29,609 nt of DNA. Origin: a virus. The position numbers and the translations under genes were made by a program. The notes below the pieces were generated by a model. That model was not told where the DNA came from. It saw only the letters and a list, made by a program, of their open reading frames with translations, and did not search any database. Numbering within the stretch: position 1 is the first letter of the stretch; every line of letters starts with the position of its first letter. Location of the stretch: positions 1-29,609 of the IMG/VR virus record IMGVR_UViG_3300044984_001149; one strand, given 5' to 3'. Shown here one piece after another: positions 1-8,300 of this stretch.

Positions 1-164
1 CTCAGGCTCAGCTTGAACATCTCCAGCTACTGACTGTCGATCAACGCGTTGCCGAGTACTGCAGCGACATCCATCTTCTTTAACCTGCAACCGAGTCCCC
101 GACATGGCCCAATACGTCGGACTTCGCGCCTAAGTGTTTGAGCTTTATGGGTAATCCGGCGAAA
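1..164. other. non-coding left edge, unassigned
   Basis: I see no credible gene here. Short open stretches exist on the minus strand (for example an ATG near 81 followed by about 15 codons), but they are stopped early or have no correctly spaced ribosome binding site. The phage lysis cassette ends at 247, so this may be a phage/host junction, part of a mobile element, or simply the next phage intergenic region. The sequence does not decide between these. Confidence 0.4.
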
Positions 165-240
165 CTGTCCAAAACAAAACCGGCGGATAGCACGGCGGGA
201 ACCCGCGCCAGTGCTGGAGCGCCTAGTTAGTTTTGGACAG
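165..240. repeat. 76-bp long imperfect palindrome with 11-bp perfect terminal inverted repeats
   Basis: CTGTCCAAAAC at 165-175 is the exact reverse complement of 230-240. Inside, AGCAC (189-193) pairs with GTGCT (211-215), and GCGGG (195-199) with CCCGC (202-206), so nearly the whole element can fold into one hairpin. It lies 7 bp beyond the holin stop codon. On the minus strand the distal side carries runs of T, so it could end late transcription. The sharp terminal repeats also resemble a MITE or the end of an insertion sequence. No target-site duplication is evident: the flanks GAAA and CAAA do not match cleanly. Confidence 0.6.
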
Positions 241-246
241 CAAAAT

Positions 247-657
247 TCACGCTGCCTTCTTGATCTTCTCGAAGGTGCGCATGCCTCCCAGGCCGAGCAT
301 GCCGGTTAGCAGAACCATCAGCGTGTCGTTGTCGATTGCCGGTAGGGGAGGGACGTTCGCACCGGCCACTGTCGCCACCCATGGGATGATAGGCATGGCG
401 AGGAACTGGTAGACCAGACCGGCGACGCACGCCCATCCTGTCGCTGGGCGCCAACCCCCACGGAATAGATCCGTTGTGGCCTCGGCTTTGTTGATCTCCA
501 TCTGGCCGAGGGCGAGCTTCATGTCCGCATCGAGCGCGGCCAGTTCACCCTTCTGCACCATTTCGAGCATTTTCAATTTCGCATCTGCTGCGGCTTGCGG
601 ATCTGGGATGAACTTGCCGATTAGGTCGCCAAGCAGGGGGATGAGGGCGGGCCACAT
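247..657 (-). CDS. holin, GTA-type three-transmembrane family
   Basis: This 136-residue membrane protein resembles the holin family of three transmembrane segments first named from gene transfer agents (GTA_holin_3TM). The order fits: a short hydrophobic N-terminus (PALIPLLGDLIGKFI), a charged amphipathic stretch (residues about 20-62), the conserved RGGWRPATGW segment, and then two hydrophobic segments (about 72-98 and 108-125) before a basic tail (EKIKKAA). It would make holes in the inner membrane so that the peptidase encoded just upstream (668-1078) can reach the cell wall. The start is well supported by AGGAGA seven bases before ATG, a site that overlaps the peptidase stop codon. It is the last gene of the late operon in this window. 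Confidence 0.8.
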   Translation of the reverse strand: MWPALIPLLGDLIGKFIPDPQAAADAKLKMLEMVQKGELAALDADMKLALGQMEINKAEATTDLFRGGWRPATGWACVAGLVYQFLAMPIIPWVATVAGANVPPLPAIDNDTLMVLLTGMLGLGGMRTFEKIKKAA

Positions 658-667
658 GGGTTATCTC

Positions 668-1078
668 CTACGGGTAGAAAACACGATTGCCGGATTTGGG
701 CGCGACGGATTGCAGATGGCACCACCCCTTGGTCGCTGCCGGATGCTCCAGCCACAACCCTACGGCGGCGAGTCTTTCCTGGTGCGCCATGCACCAGTCA
801 TCCACGTCGCCCGCAGGATCGAACAGGTCGACGGCCTGGCCGGTCAAGTGCTTTGAGCGGAGTGCTGCACCCGGCACGCGGGCGTTGACAGCGGGCGGCC
901 TCCATCCGCTGGTGACGGGGGAGCCTGTTTCCGGGTTGCGCTCAAGGTGCCAGCCGGCCAGATCAAACAGGGTATTCACCCGGCGCAGCAGATCGTCAGC
1001 GTTGGCGCGTATCTCGCCGGTTAGCTCGCCGCGATACTTGGAGTCGCGGCCCATCCAGTAATCCATTATCAGGATCAT
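668..1078 (-). CDS. endolysin, M15-type zinc peptidase (D,D- or L,D-peptidase)
   Basis: The protein (136 residues from the start at 1078) is a compact one-domain peptidoglycan peptidase. The M15 zinc signature is visible as SKHLTGQAVDLFDP (His77 and Asp84 as zinc ligands), followed by EHPAATKGWCHLQ with the third ligand His121. Upstream, SGWRPPAVN matches the usual 'S(G)YR' region of the family. It should cleave a peptide bond in the stem peptide or cross-link; which bond cannot be read from sequence. No signal peptide is seen, in keeping with holin-dependent release. The ATG at 1078 overlaps the upstream stop (TGATG), so translation is probably coupled. An in-frame ATG at 1093 would add five residues but has no better ribosome binding site. 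Confidence 0.85.
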   Translation of the reverse strand: MILIMDYWMGRDSKYRGELTGEIRANADDLLRRVNTLFDLAGWHLERNPETGSPVTSGWRPPAVNARVPGAALRSKHLTGQAVDLFDPAGDVDDWCMAHQERLAAVGLWLEHPAATKGWCHLQSVAPKSGNRVFYP

Positions 1079-1491
1079 CAGAGTCCCATCCATTTAGATG
1101 CGCCCATCAGCAACAGGGTGGCGAGTATGGAAAGCGCGGAAACCAGCACCTTGCTTACCACTTCCTCCCCCACCTTGCGCTTGCTGCGCGCTGCGGTTTC
1201 TTCGGCCTGTTCCATCCGTAGAACGTAGGCGCACTTCCCGCCTGGGCGGGTGTCGCGGAATTGGGCAATCCATTCGTGGTCGTCGTCATGCACGGCGGTG
1301 TGGCCGTTCAAGACGATTTCCCGGATGGCCTTCTCATCACTCATCACCGCATCGATCTTGCTGCCAATCTCCTCCAGCACGGCCAGCATGAGCAACAGGA
1401 CGGCACGCATGTTGTCGTCGCTGCAATCGGATATGGATTTAAGGATGGCCGCTTTGGTGTTGCTTTCGTGGTCGCTTTGGCGGCGGTTCAT
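1078..1491 (-). CDS. tail-anchored membrane protein of the lysis region, function unknown
   Basis: This 137-residue protein has a soluble acidic N-terminal part and one C-terminal transmembrane segment (about residues 110-133, LVSALSILATLLLMGAS) preceded by a basic stretch (ARSKRKVGEE). A second hydrophobic stretch, RAVLLLMLAVLEEIG (about 29-43), looks amphipathic. I do not recognise a named domain. Its place between the structural genes and the endolysin/holin pair suggests a lysis accessory: an antiholin-like regulator or a membrane-anchored partner. It is not a typical Rz i-spanin, which would have an N-terminal membrane anchor and a periplasmic coiled coil. The stop codon overlaps the endolysin start. 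The ribosome binding site is weak, and only 5 bp separate it from the upstream gene, which points to coupling. Confidence 0.65.
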   Translation of the reverse strand: MNRRQSDHESNTKAAILKSISDCSDDNMRAVLLLMLAVLEEIGSKIDAVMSDEKAIREIVLNGHTAVHDDDHEWIAQFRDTRPGGKCAYVLRMEQAEETAARSKRKVGEEVVSKVLVSALSILATLLLMGASKWMGL

Positions 1492-1496
1492 GGGTG

Positions 1497-1730
1497 TCAG
1501 AGTCGGTATTCGATGGGGAAATGCGCGCGCAGCTTCTCGGAGTCGAACGCCGAATGGCAGTGGTCTTCCTGCCAGAAGAAAAGTGCGTTGATGCTGCGGT
1601 AGGCCAGCCAGCGCATGCCGGAGTTATGCCGGCAGCGGTAGGACTTGGCGCTCATCGTTTCGTCCGCATAGCCCCCAAGCAGGGTGTTGACGAGTTGATC
1701 CAGCGCGATGGCGATCTGCAAGACCCGCAT
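1497..1730 (-). CDS. small conserved phage protein next to the lysis genes
   Basis: This 77-residue protein begins MRVLQIAIALDQLVNTLLGG and continues with YADETMSAKSYR and INALFFWQEDHCHSAF. Small proteins of this pattern are common near the lysis genes of tailed phages and have no established role; names given to them in databases are unreliable. It is rich in aromatic residues and has a CRH...HCH arrangement (Cys33, His35 and His58, Cys59, His60) that could bind a metal, although this is only a guess. It has no membrane segment or signal peptide. It starts 2 bp after the upstream gene and ends 5 bp before the next. Confidence 0.6.
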   Translation of the reverse strand: MRVLQIAIALDQLVNTLLGGYADETMSAKSYRCRHNSGMRWLAYRSINALFFWQEDHCHSAFDSEKLRAHFPIEYRL

Positions 1731-1732
1731 GA

Positions 1733-2029
1733 CTATGCCGGCACTGCGCCGTCGAAGTCGGGGTGTGTCGCCAGGTAGGCGTAGGCGGCGGCCTGGAGGC
1801 TAGTGTCGAGCGGTAGTTCCGGCAGCGGCACACTGTACTGGCGCTGGGTCACCGACTGCATGCGCTCTGTTGGCTCGGTGGCGTAGAAGTACACGTTCAG
1901 ATCCAGCAAGTGCTTGGGCGCGGTGTCACCCAGTCGGGTGATGACAGCACGCTCGATGCGGGCGTAGGCGGCGGGGAATTCCACACCGATTGGGTTGCCA
2001 GCGGCGGCAAGGCAGAGTAGTAGGGCCAT
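1733..2029 (-). CDS. small phage protein downstream of the fibre genes, unknown function
   Basis: I do not recognise this 98-residue protein. It begins with a hydrophobic stretch (MALLLCLAAAGNPIGVEFP) that may be a buried strand or a weak signal-like segment. It then has a segment suggesting mixed secondary structure (AYARIERAVITRLGD, LLDLNVYFYAT) and an Ala/Tyr-rich C-terminus (QAAAYAYLATHPDFDGAVPA). The ATG at 2029 is preceded by AAGGA at good spacing, which argues against a longer in-frame version starting at 2227 inside the fibre gene. Being directly behind the receptor-binding genes, it could be a fibre chaperone or a minor structural protein; that is inference from position. Confidence 0.6.
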   Translation of the reverse strand: MALLLCLAAAGNPIGVEFPAAYARIERAVITRLGDTAPKHLLDLNVYFYATEPTERMQSVTQRQYSVPLPELPLDTSLQAAAYAYLATHPDFDGAVPA

Positions 2030-2039
2030 GATATGTCCT

Positions 2040-3176
2040 TTAGTAGAGGGTTTCGGAGGTGTGCAGTGATGCTGTGCAACGGGTGTTTGTTGCTGCCGCG
2101 CCGGTGAAAGTGACGGCCAGGCCGCCGTTGGTGGTGTCTGCTGTAAGAGCCAGCGCCCATCCAGGCGCATTGCTGATGGCGGTGACGGTGTTAGCAACCA
2201 GGACGGTCGTGGCGGCGCTACCCTCACGGCGGATCAGGCCTTCGACCTTCCAGGCGGCCGATGCGGTGCCGCCCACGCCCTGCTGGCGGGCGACGACGAC
2301 ACCCATGAAGGCCTGCGCGCCGTTATTGGGCAGGACGAGTTGGTTGACACTGGATGCAGCGGATTGGCTGGATGTCAGCACCACGGGGGTCGCGCTGGTG
2401 GAGTTGGCGGATAAGGTGACAAGCCCCGTCTGCGCCGAGCCTTGTGAGGCGGGCACGCAGCCCATCGTAAATTTTCCACCGATGCTATTGGAGTCAGACA
2501 TATGCCCCAGCGCCACGCTAGCGGAGCCGTTTGCGTTGTTGCCGTAACCCGCTGCAAAACTGCGTTGACCACCGACACTGTTGCCTTCACCCAGCGCCAC
2601 GGCACTCATTCCACCGGCCGCGTTGCTGCTGCCGATTGCTGTGCTTGCGCCGCCCGATGCGGTGTTGCTTATACCTATGGCGGTGTCTGCAGCGGCCGTT
2701 GCGGTATTGCCGGCACCTATAGCGACACTTCCGCCACTGCTGGCGTTGTTGCCGTTCCCCAGTGCGACTGCGTAGTTGCCGTTTGCGGTATTGGTCGAAC
2801 CCACTACAAAACTGAATAACCCGGCGGCGACCTGGGTTGCCGCACTGCGGCGGGCTTGCAGGTCAACCGCGCCGAATCCGCGCACGTTCCCGCCGGGAGG
2901 ACCACCATCGGGCACCTGCACGGATATCGCGCCAGGCCCGGCGATGGATTGCCCCGCACGGCCGACAGTGATCGGCAGGGGCAGCACCAGATCGCAGCGG
3001 TCAATGTCCGCGGTAGCTGACCCTTTGTAGCGGTTGACCTGGCCCGAGACCTGGTCGGTGGTTTTCAGCACCAACGCCTCGCCCATGTACTGCGCGGCCC
3101 CCTGGCCGGTTTTGAAGCGGACACGTTCGGCCCGCAGCGGCGCGCCGTAGGATTCGCCGAAGATGCCTTCGTTCAT
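2040..3176 (-). CDS. putative tail fibre/receptor-binding protein with YadA-like head repeats
   Basis: This is a 378-residue virion surface protein. Residues 1-115 form an N-terminal domain (KTGQGAAQYMGEALVLK), then a Gly/Pro-rich linker (PDGGPPGGNVRGFG). Residues about 122-235 hold degenerate repeats of roughly 14 residues with the AIGxxNxAxG theme (VALGNGNNASSGG, VAIGAGNTATAAA, TAIGSSNAAGG). This is the pattern of the left-handed beta-roll of YadA-type trimeric adhesins. Residues 236-378 form a beta-rich C-terminal domain probably exposed to the host. It likely trimerises and binds the receptor. Its ATG overlaps the upstream stop codon (TAATG), with AGGAGG upstream. The only variation seen is between repeats; no diversity-generating template or reverse transcriptase is visible nearby. 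Confidence 0.7.
   Translation of the reverse strand: MNEGIFGESYGAPLRAERVRFKTGQGAAQYMGEALVLKTTDQVSGQVNRYKGSATADIDRCDLVLPLPITVGRAGQSIAGPGAISVQVPDGGPPGGNVRGFGAVDLQARRSAATQVAAGLFSFVVGSTNTANGNYAVALGNGNNASSGGSVAIGAGNTATAAADTAIGISNTASGGASTAIGSSNAAGGMSAVALGEGNSVGGQRSFAAGYGNNANGSASVALGHMSDSNSIGGKFTMGCVPASQGSAQTGLVTLSANSTSATPVVLTSSQSAASSVNQLVLPNNGAQAFMGVVVARQQGVGGTASAAWKVEGLIRREGSAATTVLVANTVTAISNAPGWALALTADTTNGGLAVTFTGAAATNTRCTASLHTSETLY
2472..2813 (-). repeat. degenerate tandem repeats coding YadA-like beta-roll
   Basis: About seven imperfect repeats of roughly 14 codons encode the AIGxxNxAxG motif within the fibre gene (residues about 122-235). They are conserved at the protein level and diverged at the DNA level, consistent with old duplications kept for structure. 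Confidence 0.65.
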
Positions 3177-3559
3177 TACAGGTTGCCTCCTCGCGTCATC
3201 ACGATGTTGAAGGCCTCCGCGTTGTTGGTGCTAAACCGCAGGCTCCAACCACTGGGCAGGAGGATGCCGAGATTAGGCAGGAACATCGACCAGACGGGCG
3301 TGGTTGCGCTGGGAGTAATGGCGGCGATCATAACTTCCTGGATCAGCCGGTGGTTGGTGCCGTCACTCATAAACATCCGCACGACGCCTGCGGTGGTGGT
3401 GCCGGCGGCGGTGATGTAGATGTCGTCAACGCGGGTGCCGCTAGCGGCGCCAGTGACCAGCGTGCCAAGGGTGCCGGTGCCGTCGCGTGCGGTGTTGGCG
3501 GTGGCGATCTGCGCCATCGCGGCGTTGGGGGTTGCTGCGTATGCGGGTGTGGCTGCCAT
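3176..3559 (-). CDS. small beta-rich structural protein between the two fibre genes
   Basis: This 127-residue protein lacks a recognised domain name. It is rich in Thr, Ala and Gly with alternating hydrophobics (DDIYITAAGTTTAGVVRMFM, NHRLIQEVMIAAIT, WSLRFSTNNAEAFNIVMTRGG), which suggests a compact beta-sandwich. Proteins of this look are common beside tail fibre genes of podoviruses and may be fibre tips, spike parts or head-associated proteins. ATG follows the upstream fibre stop codon with no gap (TAA then ATG), and GGAG lies eight bases upstream. Its stop overlaps the start of the next fibre gene, so all three are probably made together. Confidence 0.65.
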   Translation of the reverse strand: MAATPAYAATPNAAMAQIATANTARDGTGTLGTLVTGAASGTRVDDIYITAAGTTTAGVVRMFMSDGTNHRLIQEVMIAAITPSATTPVWSMFLPNLGILLPSGWSLRFSTNNAEAFNIVMTRGGNL

Positions 3560-5239
3560 TTAGAGAACTCCGGCGAGGTTGTGGATGAGGTAGTCGGGGA
3601 CGCTTCCGCCGCCACCGGCTGGCGTGGCCCAGGTGCCGTTGCCGCACCAGTAGGTGGTGCCGCTGGCTCCGCTGCCGCCGGCCAGGTTGGCGACCGGCAG
3701 ATTGCCGGTGACGCCGGTGGTGAGCGGTAATCCGGTGCAGTTGGTGAGTACCCCGGAGGTGGGTGTGCCGAGCAGTGGGGTGACTAGCAGTGGGGTGACT
3801 AGAGTCGGCGAGGTGGCATGTACGCCCGAGCCGGAACCCGTTGAGGTGGTGGCTCCGGTGCCGCCATTGGCAACCGGCAGTGTGCCGGTGATGCCGCCAA
3901 CGGGCAGGCCTGTGCAGTTGGTCAGGGTGCCGGAGGTGGGCGTGCCCAGAACCGGCGTCACCAGGGTGGGGGAGGTGGACAGTACGCCCGCGCCGGAACC
4001 CGTTGAGGTGGTGACGCCAGTGCCGCCATTGGCAACCGGCAGCGTGCCGGTGACTTCGGTGGTTAGCCCGACCGCAGTGCCGGCGCTCCAGGTATCGGTG
4101 GCCGTGCGCCGAACGATGCCGGTAGCGGCCAGGCCTTCGACGGCGGCGAGGTCGTTCGCCAGCGCAAGGGTGATGCTGCCGGATGCGGTAATAGGCCCGC
4201 CTGATGCGGTGATGCCTGCGGCTGGCGCGGTGAGGTTGACGGAGGTGACGGTGCCACTGCCGCCGCCGCCTGATACCAGGCTGCCGTTGACGTAGAGGCC
4301 GGTGGCGTTGACCTTGAGGCGGACAACGCCCGCCCCGGCGTAGAGTTTGACGGTGTCCGCTTCCGAGGTCGCGCCGGTGCCGCCGCCGATGGTGACGGAG
4401 TTGCTCACCGCCCACATCGTATCGCACGCACCGATGGCGATATTGTTCGAGCCAGTGCTGTATCCACCGGAAGCGTAACCGATGGCAATGTTGTTGTTGC
4501 CACTGTTGTGGTCGCCCGCGTCGTAGCCAATAAACACGCACCGGCCAACGGGCACATTTAGCGCCGCATCAAGCGCATTCCCGGCGAACGCGCCAATCAT
4601 CACGGATTCGTTGACCGTGCCGAAGTAGTTGCGGGAGGCCGCGTACTCACCGATGACGACGTTGTTCTCGCTGGAGATGTTGACGTTTCCCAGCGAGTAG
4701 GCGTTGCCGAAATTCACCCCCGAATAGCCAAGCAGCGTGGTGCTGCTCCAGCCGACATCGCCATCGGTGGCACTGTTCTTGATGAGTAATTGCCGGGCGT
4801 CCCCACCGGCGGGGACGCCAGACCCGTTTGCGCCAGGTGGGCCGGCAGGCCCTACGGTGTCTGAGATGGCTTCCTTGAGTTGCTGCATCTGGATCGTGAC
4901 CCGATCCAGCGCGTCGTTGATAACCTCGGGGAAGAAGCCGCCGTAGCTAGTCAGCGCGACGGGTTGCAGCAACGGCATATCCGTGGTGATCGTCAACGTC
5001 CACCCCGAATCGAGCATGGCGTAGGTGCTTACCGTGCCGCCAGGGTTGCTCTCCTGGTTGGCGTTGAGCGCGACGGTATAGTCCGATGTCAGTGCGAGTA
5101 GCGTTACCGCGCCAGCGGTATCCACAATTTCCACGCGCAAATCGCCGGCAGAGAAGACCTTGAAGCTGAACGGGAAGTCTTGCGTTATCCCGTTGCCGGT
5201 GAAAGGGCCGGCTACTCGGGTTTCACTACTGATAGTCAT
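3560..5239 (-). CDS. tail fibre protein, T7 gp17-type N-terminus
   Basis: This 559-residue fibre attaches to the tail by its N-terminal domain (about residues 1-128: [57 protein letters not shown]), which matches the T7 tail fibre N-terminal family. A short collagen-like piece ([13 protein letters not shown], 129-141) follows. Then come a region with NNIAIGY-type repeats (about 190-290) and two long near-identical repeats (398-451 and 452-511) starting [11 protein letters not shown], with a third partial copy. The C-terminus ([12 protein letters not shown]) is short. It is the presumed main adsorption fibre. The start is supported by GAGGT upstream. A long inverted repeat and a copy of the shared intergenic motif separate it from the giant gene, suggesting its own expression signal. 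Confidence 0.85.
   Translation of the reverse strand: MTISSETRVAGPFTGNGITQDFPFSFKVFSAGDLRVEIVDTAGAVTLLALTSDYTVALNANQESNPGGTVSTYAMLDSGWTLTITTDMPLLQPVALTSYGGFFPEVINDALDRVTIQMQQLKEAISDTVGPAGPPGANGSGVPAGGDARQLLIKNSATDGDVGWSSTTLLGYSGVNFGNAYSLGNVNISSENNVVIGEYAASRNYFGTVNESVMIGAFAGNALDAALNVPVGRCVFIGYDAGDHNSGNNNIAIGYASGGYSTGSNNIAIGACDTMWAVSNSVTIGGGTGATSEADTVKLYAGAGVVRLKVNATGLYVNGSLVSGGGGSGTVTSVNLTAPAAGITASGGPITASGSITLALANDLAAVEGLAATGIVRRTATDTWSAGTAVGLTTEVTGTLPVANGGTGVTTSTGSGAGVLSTSPTLVTPVLGTPTSGTLTNCTGLPVGGITGTLPVANGGTGATTSTGSGSGVHATSPTLVTPLLVTPLLGTPTSGVLTNCTGLPLTTGVTGNLPVANLAGGSGASGTTYWCGNGTWATPAGGGGSVPDYLIHNLAGVL
3707..4048 (-). repeat. two long in-frame repeats in the tail fibre gene
   Basis: Codons 398-451 (3887-4048) and 452-511 (3707-3886) encode two copies of a 54-60 residue unit. 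Each starts [11 protein letters not shown] and contains [21 protein letters not shown] and LTNCTGLP. A partial third copy (GNLPVAN) follows. Such units could let fibre length vary through slippage or recombination. Confidence 0.85.
3771..3800 (-). repeat. exact 15-bp tandem duplication
   Basis: AGCAGTGGGGTGACT occurs at 3771-3785 and again at 3786-3800. In the fibre it adds five residues (LVTPL twice) to the second long repeat and keeps the frame. It looks like a recent slippage event. Confidence 0.9.
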
Positions 5240-5257
5240 GGCCGCACCTCTGAAATA

Positions 5258-5284
5258 CTGCCGGCAGGTTACCCCCGCCGGCAG
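5258..5284. repeat. 8-bp perfect inverted repeat before the tail fibre gene
   Basis: CTGCCGGC (5258-5265) and GCCGGCAG (5277-5284) can form a hairpin with an 11-nt loop in the leader of the tail fibre gene. No run of T follows on either strand, so it is not a standard intrinsic terminator. It may be an operator, an RNA-stabilising hairpin or an attenuating structure. It accounts for the larger spacing of the neighbouring motif from its start codon compared with three other copies. Confidence 0.65.
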
Positions 5285-5285
5285 C

Positions 5286-5302
5286 GGACACGCGCACCGT
5301 TA
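5286..5302 (-). promoter_or_regulatory. shared intergenic motif, copy A
   Basis: The plus strand reads GGACACGCGCACCGTTA. Read on the minus strand, the giant gene's TAA stop is followed directly by CGGTGCGCGTGTCC. The 14 bases GACACGCGCACCGT are identical to copies B (23177) and C (25920). The core lies 50 nt before the tail fibre ATG. Its role is unknown: a phage promoter, operator or cassette boundary. Confidence 0.6.
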
Positions 5303-8300
5303 GCGGTAGCCAAACACCAGCGCGGCCGGGTTGTTGGTGGTGCCCTCCGACAGGGCCTCCGCCCCAGTGATAGTGCGGTTAGCCTGCGCCGCAGGGAGGC
5401 CGAACAGGTCGCCGATGACGTTAATCGAGGCCTTGCGGAAAGCGTCGTCGAACTCACCCTGCATCGTCTGCTTGGCAAGCTTGCCGGCGTCGGCCACCAG
5501 TCGCAGCCCCGCCGGGCCGGAGTAATCGTGACCGAAACCCTCCGCACCGATCAGCGACTTCCCTGCTTCGGCGAATTCCCGCACCACCACCATCAGGCCC
5601 ATGAGGTAGTCCAGTTGCGCCGCCGCCAATTTGCCGAGCAACTTCTCCCAGTCCCATTCGTCGTCGTCACCCCCTGGCTGCACAGCATTCTTGAGCGCGT
5701 ACCCCAGCACGGCAGGGACGACGTAGAGCAGTGCGTAGTCCGCCGCCAGCCGGGCCTTCTTGGCAGGCGTATTGGCCGCCATGGTCTTCACCACGCCCGC
5801 GTTCAGGGCCGTGTTCATAAAACTGTAGAACACGGTGAACAGCTTGACGTGGCGCTCGCGCTCGATTCCCGAGAGGTCTTTCTCCGAGCCTGACCCCTGC
5901 GCATCAATCACGGCCTGGTCGGCAAGGCTGATAGACCGATCCTCATCGTTGCCTTCGGAGAGTGCTTTCTCATAAGCCCCCTGCCAGGTCGGGAAGTCCA
6001 CCATCTGCTGGAAGCGCAGCATCAGGTAGAAGCGCCCGTTGTTGATGGCGGCGCGCGTCGCGCTTTCATCCTGCACCTGATTGCGCAGTTCGTTCAGTTC
6101 GCGGAAGCGGGTGCGCCCCCGGTTTGCCATAAAGGTGGACTTGGCGTTGACCTCCTTCGCCAGGCCCAGCGGGCTGGACAGGTAGCGCGCAATGCCGCGA
6201 CCAATCCATGGCGCGCCCACGCGCACGATGGACTGAGTGATGCCCAGAGGCTGCATGAAGGCACTCATCACGTTGAATCCCAGGCCTGCCGCACTCACCC
6301 CCTGGCGCAGTCTACTGATGGCCTGTTCACCGGCGAAGGCAACGCTGCGCCCGCCATCCGCGATGTCCTGCGTCCAGGTCTTGAACTGGTGCTTCACTTC
6401 GGGGCCGTAGTGCGTGCGAATCGCCGCATCGATGCTGTTGGAGCGCAGCAGTCTGTTGGCGTCGATCAGCCACTCATGCCAGGTCAGATCGTGGATCACG
6501 TCGTTGACGCCGGAGTACATGCCCGCGAGGGAGTACAGCAACGGCCGGCCCTTGACCTCCTCGACGCGCGACTTGGTGAAACTGCGCCGCGTGGTTGCCG
6601 AGGTGTAAGCCCCCTGCATCTGGCGCTTCGCGTCTTCCGCGCTGGCATACTCCTCCGCGCGCTGGCTTGCCCTTGGGTCAGGTCGGATTGGGTAGTAGCC
6701 GCCGCGCATCTCGATAGTGGTGCCGTCTGCCAGGGTAAGGCTGAAGGGCGAGTGTTCCACCCAGTTTGGCTCTTTGCCGTAAACGCGGCGCTCCTTGGCG
6801 GCAATCAGGGGGCGATACCCTTCGGCATGATCCCAAATCGCCTGCACGGCGCTCCACTCGGTAACCGAGAGGGATTGCAACACTGGCAGGATCTGTTCCG
6901 GTGTCCATCCCTCGCCCCCGAGCAAGCGTTGGCGGTTGCCTTCGTTGCCCCAGTTAAGCGCGACCGCAATGCGTCCCTCCCGGTTGAAACTGGTATTAAT
7001 ACTGGGGAAGAATGTGCCCTTGCCGCCCATCTTGCCGAGATTGAACACCGGGGCCAGGATGGCCGTCAGGCGTTGCGTTGCGGCTGCGCGCATGCTGACC
7101 TCCTGGTCGCCGCGCTCGTTGGCGTTACGCACCAGAAACTCCCACACCGGGCCGCCGTCCTTGCCGCCATCCATGATGCGTGCCCAGGATGAAACCTTGA
7201 CGTGCGCCGCCCAGAACTGGCGCATGCCCAGCGCCATCTCACCAATGCGCGTGGTAGGTGTGCGCGTATTCGCTTGCCGGTCGCCCGCGTGCGCGTTGAT
7301 GCTGTCCACGATCTCGTCGCGGATTGCCTCGTATTCCCGCTGGTCGCGCGAGGTCAGCAACTTGCGCTTGAGCCGGCCGAGGTGTTCGATCTGCTTGACG
7401 GTATCGACCAGTCCCCGGAATTCCTCGACGGACATCTCCTTGTAACTCTTGCGGAAGGCCTCGTTCTCCAGTTCCGGCGGAATCTCGGGATCAAGGCCGG
7501 CATCGCGCTGCGCCTCGAGCCACTTCGCCAGGGCGATGCGCTTGTCGATAGATTTCAGCGACTGCCCGCTGCGCAAGTCGAACCGCTCCAGCAAGGCATC
7601 GATCTGGTCACTGTAATCGGCGTCGATGGCCTTCCGCCCGGCGGCCGAGTCCAGGCGCTTGAAGTAGCGCAAGGCCTTATCCACTTCGGCCAGGGCTTCG
7701 TGCGCAGCGCGTGCGGCGTAGATGTTCACCATCTGGTTGCGCTTCTCGGCGGCGGCCTGGGCGATATCCCCGGCACGGTGCGCCTTGTCTGCGCCTTTGG
7801 CTGCGCGCGCTTCGGCACTGCTGTACTGGCTAGGCCGCACGTTGCGGATCTTCAGGCGGGAAATCATGCTGGCAGCGAAGGACTTCGCCGCAGCGGGCAG
7901 GACGTTGAAGCTGCGCGGCTTGCCGTTCGGGCCAACCGCTGGTTGCTTCACTTGCAACGCACGATCCAGTGCCGACAGTTCGGTCGCCACCATGCGCGCC
8001 CTGGCGTCGTTATGGATGGCCTTGTCGGCCGCGCGCTCGATGGCGTCCTGGCTGGATAGATCGCCGTACTGCTCCAGCATGCGCTGGTCGGTCATGCCCT
8101 CGATCACCGTGCGTGGATCTTCCGCATCAGCCAGACTGCGCAGCATCTCATCGCCGGACGTGAAACCGCCGATCAGGTCGGCGACGATATCGGGTTGCAG
8201 GCCTTCTTTGGCCGTCATCTTCTTGCCGTCAAGCTGCGCGCGCAGATCGTTCGGGATGCTGCTCTCCTCCAGGCGCGCGGCAGTCAGACCGGCGGGATTG

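Noticed and set aside
1-120. Short minus-strand frame from about 81 as a gene running off the left edge
   Set aside because: It meets a stop codon after about 15 codons, and the GAAG before its ATG has no spacing.
2040-3176. Possible diversity-generating retroelement target (as in BPP-1, whose head genes are similar)
   Set aside because: No reverse transcriptase, accessory variability gene or template repeat was found in the window; the repeats in this gene are ordinary beta-roll repeats.
3441-4541. Minus-strand frame of 366 codons overlapping the tail fibre gene
   Set aside because: Arg/His-rich low-complexity product in an offset frame of the repeat-bearing fibre gene; a mirror of the fibre repeats.
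6217-6227. CACGCGCACGA resembling the shared intergenic motif
   Set aside because: It lies in the middle of the giant coding frame, has a mismatch at the conserved end, and is not near a stop or start codon.
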